A DNA stretch of 64,000 nucleotides, from positions 55,577,520-55,641,519 of the forward strand of contig NC_089235.1 of the NCBI RefSeq assembly GCF_963924675.1, given 5' to 3'. Position 1 is the stretch's first letter. Each line of letters opens with the position of its first letter. The translations under genes and the position numbers were made by a program. Of this stretch, positions 61,348-64,000 are shown one piece after another. This stretch comes from Phocoena phocoena (lineage: Eukaryota > Chordata > Mammalia > Artiodactyla > Phocoenidae). The notes under the pieces were generated by a model. It ran no database searches. It was given only the letters and a program-made list of their open reading frames with translations, and was not told the DNA's origin.

Positions 61348-62027
61348 ATTTCAAATAGTGAAAAGAAGAGAATGAAACAAGATAAGACTGCCTATGACTA
61401 AGAGTGAGTCTATTTGTAATGTGAAGCTTACTTTAGATAGGGTCATCAGAAGTACTGTTGACAAGATGACATTTGAGGAAACATTTGAATGTCAGAAAAA
61501 AACACAGTATTCAAAGATAATGAGGGAAGTGCATTAGATAGAGGAAACAGAGACCTGAGAAAGTTGAGCAGATGGATAGGGCTCTGGGTTCTGTCTGCCT
61601 GTTTAAGGTAGTGTAACTCTACCTTTTCTGTCTTAAATTGTAGTGTCCTCCTAAACATTCTCATTTGAAGACATAATTTTGTGACCATAGAATAGCTTGC
61701 AAATCACTGATCCAGTCTCTTTGGTGTTATGAGAATAGAGAAGGAGTTAGTTATATTCAAATTGAAAGTTCTGTTCTATTTCATGACATGTCATTCTAGC
61801 CACATAAAAATATTCTTGAGGGAGCTTATTTCAGAATCACAGAGTTTTGTATTTGTGTAGTAATATTCATGCATCAATGAAAAAAACAGAAAGCCTTGTT
61901 TCTGAATGAATTATGAATGTCATCAAAAATATAGCAAATATTTCACAGTATAAAAATCACTAAAAAAATGATGATGTGATGGAAATGAAGGTATAAAGGC
62001 ATTGTTTGCTGTTCTTTAATGTGATAC

Positions 62028-62186
62028 CTGAAAGTAGTAGTTCCATGTTGCTGTTACTGAGTGTTGCATTGACTCTCCCAGTGGAAGCATTGAAACTAGT
62101 AACTGTCAAGGTCATGGGTTGTTTCCTTCCTTTAAAATTGTAAGAGCCTTTCCATATATAATTTTGGGCAAACACATCATCAGGAA
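62028..62186 (-). CDS. CSMD3: CSMD3 coding exon, membrane-proximal ectodomain (fifth from 3' end)
   Basis: This 159-nt exon has a CACAG acceptor on its upper side and a TTTCAG|GTATCA donor at 62028. It starts after one base of a split codon and ends after one base of the next. The translation includes the stretches VFAQNYIWKGSYNFKGRK, TVTSFNASTGRVNATL and MELLLSG. I recognise this as the region after the last Sushi domain of CSMD3, a large neuronal type I membrane protein built of CUB and Sushi domains. Two N-glycosylation sequons (NAS, NAT) fit an extracellular location. The exon is a multiple of three and joins in frame to the exon ending at 53362. The preceding exon is not in the window. 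CSMD1 and CSMD2 are paralogues, but the downstream tail fits CSMD3. Confidence 0.95.
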
Positions 62187-64000
62187 CTGTGAATAGATTA
62201 AATAAACATACATGTTAATTTTACAGTGCCCTGTAAATATGAGCATTAAATACCAGATTAATGAGTATTAGTTTATTGAATAATCATATTTTTCTAAATA
62301 TACAATAATATAGAATTTACATTATAAAATGAATTCTTCACATAAGTATTTTAATTTTTTTAGAATAAACCAAAATAATAATCTAGATTTGTACATACAT
62401 CATCAATGAGTGATAAATAAACACCACCAATTAATGACATAAGACATATTTAGAATCCAGCTAAATATCAAGTTTACTTATATTTGGTTTCCTGTAATAA
62501 TATCTTTCTTTCAGAAGGAAAATAAAATGATTTTACTGGGCCAAGTCAGTCTATATACAAGTCCCAATAGGCCTGCTTTTCTCCTAGCAGTAGGAATAGG
62601 TTCATAGGAAGAGCATAGAGTTAAACCCCCCCCTTGCATAAAAGCCTTGGAGACGATCAGGAGAGATGCTCCTTTGACCTTTTTACCCCTTTACAGAATA
62701 CTGAGTTCAGTTATTTCAATAATAGATGCTCCTGAAGAAGAACAGGGCTCTACCTGTTTTGCTCCTGACAGCTTTGAGGTTTACAGGTATTTATGGAAAT
62801 AAAAGAATTGTCACTAGAATTGGCTAACTCTCATGGGAAAGAGATGAACTGTGGTAGAATCAAAGAATATTCTAATGTAAACCTTTCATCCAAATAAGAA
62901 ACACTCTTAATGTTAAATGCAGACAAATAAGTCATTACATTTATATAAATTAGTTATGTAATTTATAGCTAATGTAAATTAGGTATGTCAAAGTCTTCTC
63001 AGGTCCTGGTAAGAGGCTGAGAGAGCTTCCATTAATTCTGTACATCACATTAAAGCACATCCTCAGAAATCAGCTATTCAAAAGAGCCTGCCTATTTGTG
63101 TGACTGAATGAATGACATGGATTTAGAGGAAAGCCTTTTTTTTTTTCTAACAAGTTATTGACATTTGTTACCTGTTTTTCTCTACATACATCACAGTTCT
63201 TACTGCTCAGATCACAGAGACTGTGTTACAAATTGTACATTCCCTGAATTCTACTAGGCAAACAAGTAAAACAATACTATGGTAGAAGATGAACATACAA
63301 TGCACTCAAGAATTTTTACTGAGTATTTCAACCAACATGATTATTTTTTTCTATGATAATTCAAAAGCTATATAGCAGAAGGACTAGAAATGTAGGCAGT
63401 GGAACTAGACTGCTTGTATTTCCGTCCCTCCTCTACAATTTATAAACTGTGTGGTTTTCCCTAAGTTACTTAACTCTCTAAACCCGAATTTCCTCATCAG
63501 TAATGTGGGATTAACACAAAGTTACAAGGAAGATTAAATGAGATAATGAATATGAAGAGTTTTGATAAGTGTTAGTTGCTATCATTAGTATTATACAGGT
63601 AAAATAGGGAAACCGTGGGTCTCGTAGATCATTACATAGTTGCTAATAAAATATATAGTTAGTGAACATGCAGTTAGTATCATGAAAAATCCATAGTCCT
63701 GGCTCTGGGACCTTTGCCAAGTCACCCTTATAGTGGCACTCCCTCCCCAAACCTCAAACTACACAGCTATGCTCTGTATGTACAGGAGACCTTACCTAAA
63801 AATTTGATATGGTGTATGCGTAAAAAGCCCTTGATTTGGTAAGCACCTTAAAGAGCAGTTAACTCAAAAATCATACCTAAAATAAGTTTGGAGGAGGGAG
63901 TGACAAGCTAAATTATCCTTCATTAGAAAGATCTGGAATTTGGAGGTAATAGGCTCTTAGTTGTAGAGATAGGAGGAAGAGCAAGGGAGAAAGATGTTCT
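62187..64000 (-). other. CSMD3: CSMD3 intron, partial (continues past window edge)
   Basis: I scanned the minus strand for a Sushi-type exon with flanking AG/GT and found none, so the next upstream exon is probably beyond 64000. A MIR lies at about 63385-63590. The rest is AT-rich and unclassified. Confidence 0.7.
63385..63590 (-). mobile_element. MIR element in CSMD3 intron
   Basis: Antisense MIR order: GGCAGTGGAACTAGACTGCT, AACTGTGTGGTTTTCCCTAA, CTCATCAGTAATGTGGG, AAATGAGATAATGAATATG. Confidence 0.8.

Larger units (their letters stand above)
53363..62027 (-). other. CSMD3: CSMD3 intron dominated by an L1 insertion
   Basis: This 8.67-kb intron is in phase 1. About 70% of it is one sense-oriented L1 (55112-61214). 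A SINE lies at 54599-54817 and weak L2-like remains at about 53750-54130. A short (ACTAT)n run lies at 61317-61347. The remaining flanks (53370-53740, 54140-54580, 54835-55095, 61350-62020) are AT-rich and unclassified. Confidence 0.9.

Noticed and set aside
62187..64000. A further upstream CSMD3 exon (Sushi domain)
   Set aside because: No minus-strand stretch with a cysteine/tryptophan Sushi pattern and AG/GT borders was found.

Overview
The window is mammalian nuclear DNA from a cetacean, most likely a whale or dolphin. The evidence is about a dozen young tRNA-derived SINEs of the cetacean CHR type and LINE-1 copies with the cetartiodactyl 3' end. Older mammal-wide repeats (MIR, L2, old L1) lie beneath them. 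There is no bacterial, plasmid, phage or CRISPR content. Most long reading frames are accidental frames inside GC-rich SINEs or decayed L1 ORF2.

The only host gene I can support is the 3' end of CSMD3 (CUB and Sushi multiple domains 3), on the minus strand. Five coding exons lie at 62028-62186, 53250-53362, 52262-52349, 49868-50003 and 46255-46414. Their AG/GT splice sites and phases join into one frame of about 217 residues. It covers the membrane-proximal ectodomain, one transmembrane helix and the cytoplasmic tail with its stop codon. A 3' UTR probably runs to about 44.4 kb. Exons 5' of 62186 lie beyond the right edge of the window.

Left of about 44.4 kb the window is intergenic: the gene-poor region downstream of CSMD3. 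It holds SINEs, MIR, L2 and L1 fragments, LTR-like repeats, microsatellites and much unclassified AT-rich sequence. The clearest structures there are an L1 with a 5' inversion (1655-3960), an L1 inserted in an L2 (7535-9218) and a perfect 20-bp inverted repeat (5927-5978).

Inside CSMD3 the largest insertion is a roughly 6.1-kb, structurally full-length but dead L1 (55112-61214) with a perfect 15-bp target-site duplication. It lies in the same orientation as the gene, and a younger SINE sits inside its ORF2. I did not find a convincing undescribed biological system. The findings are mainly insertion histories, short repeats and details of the CSMD3 tail.
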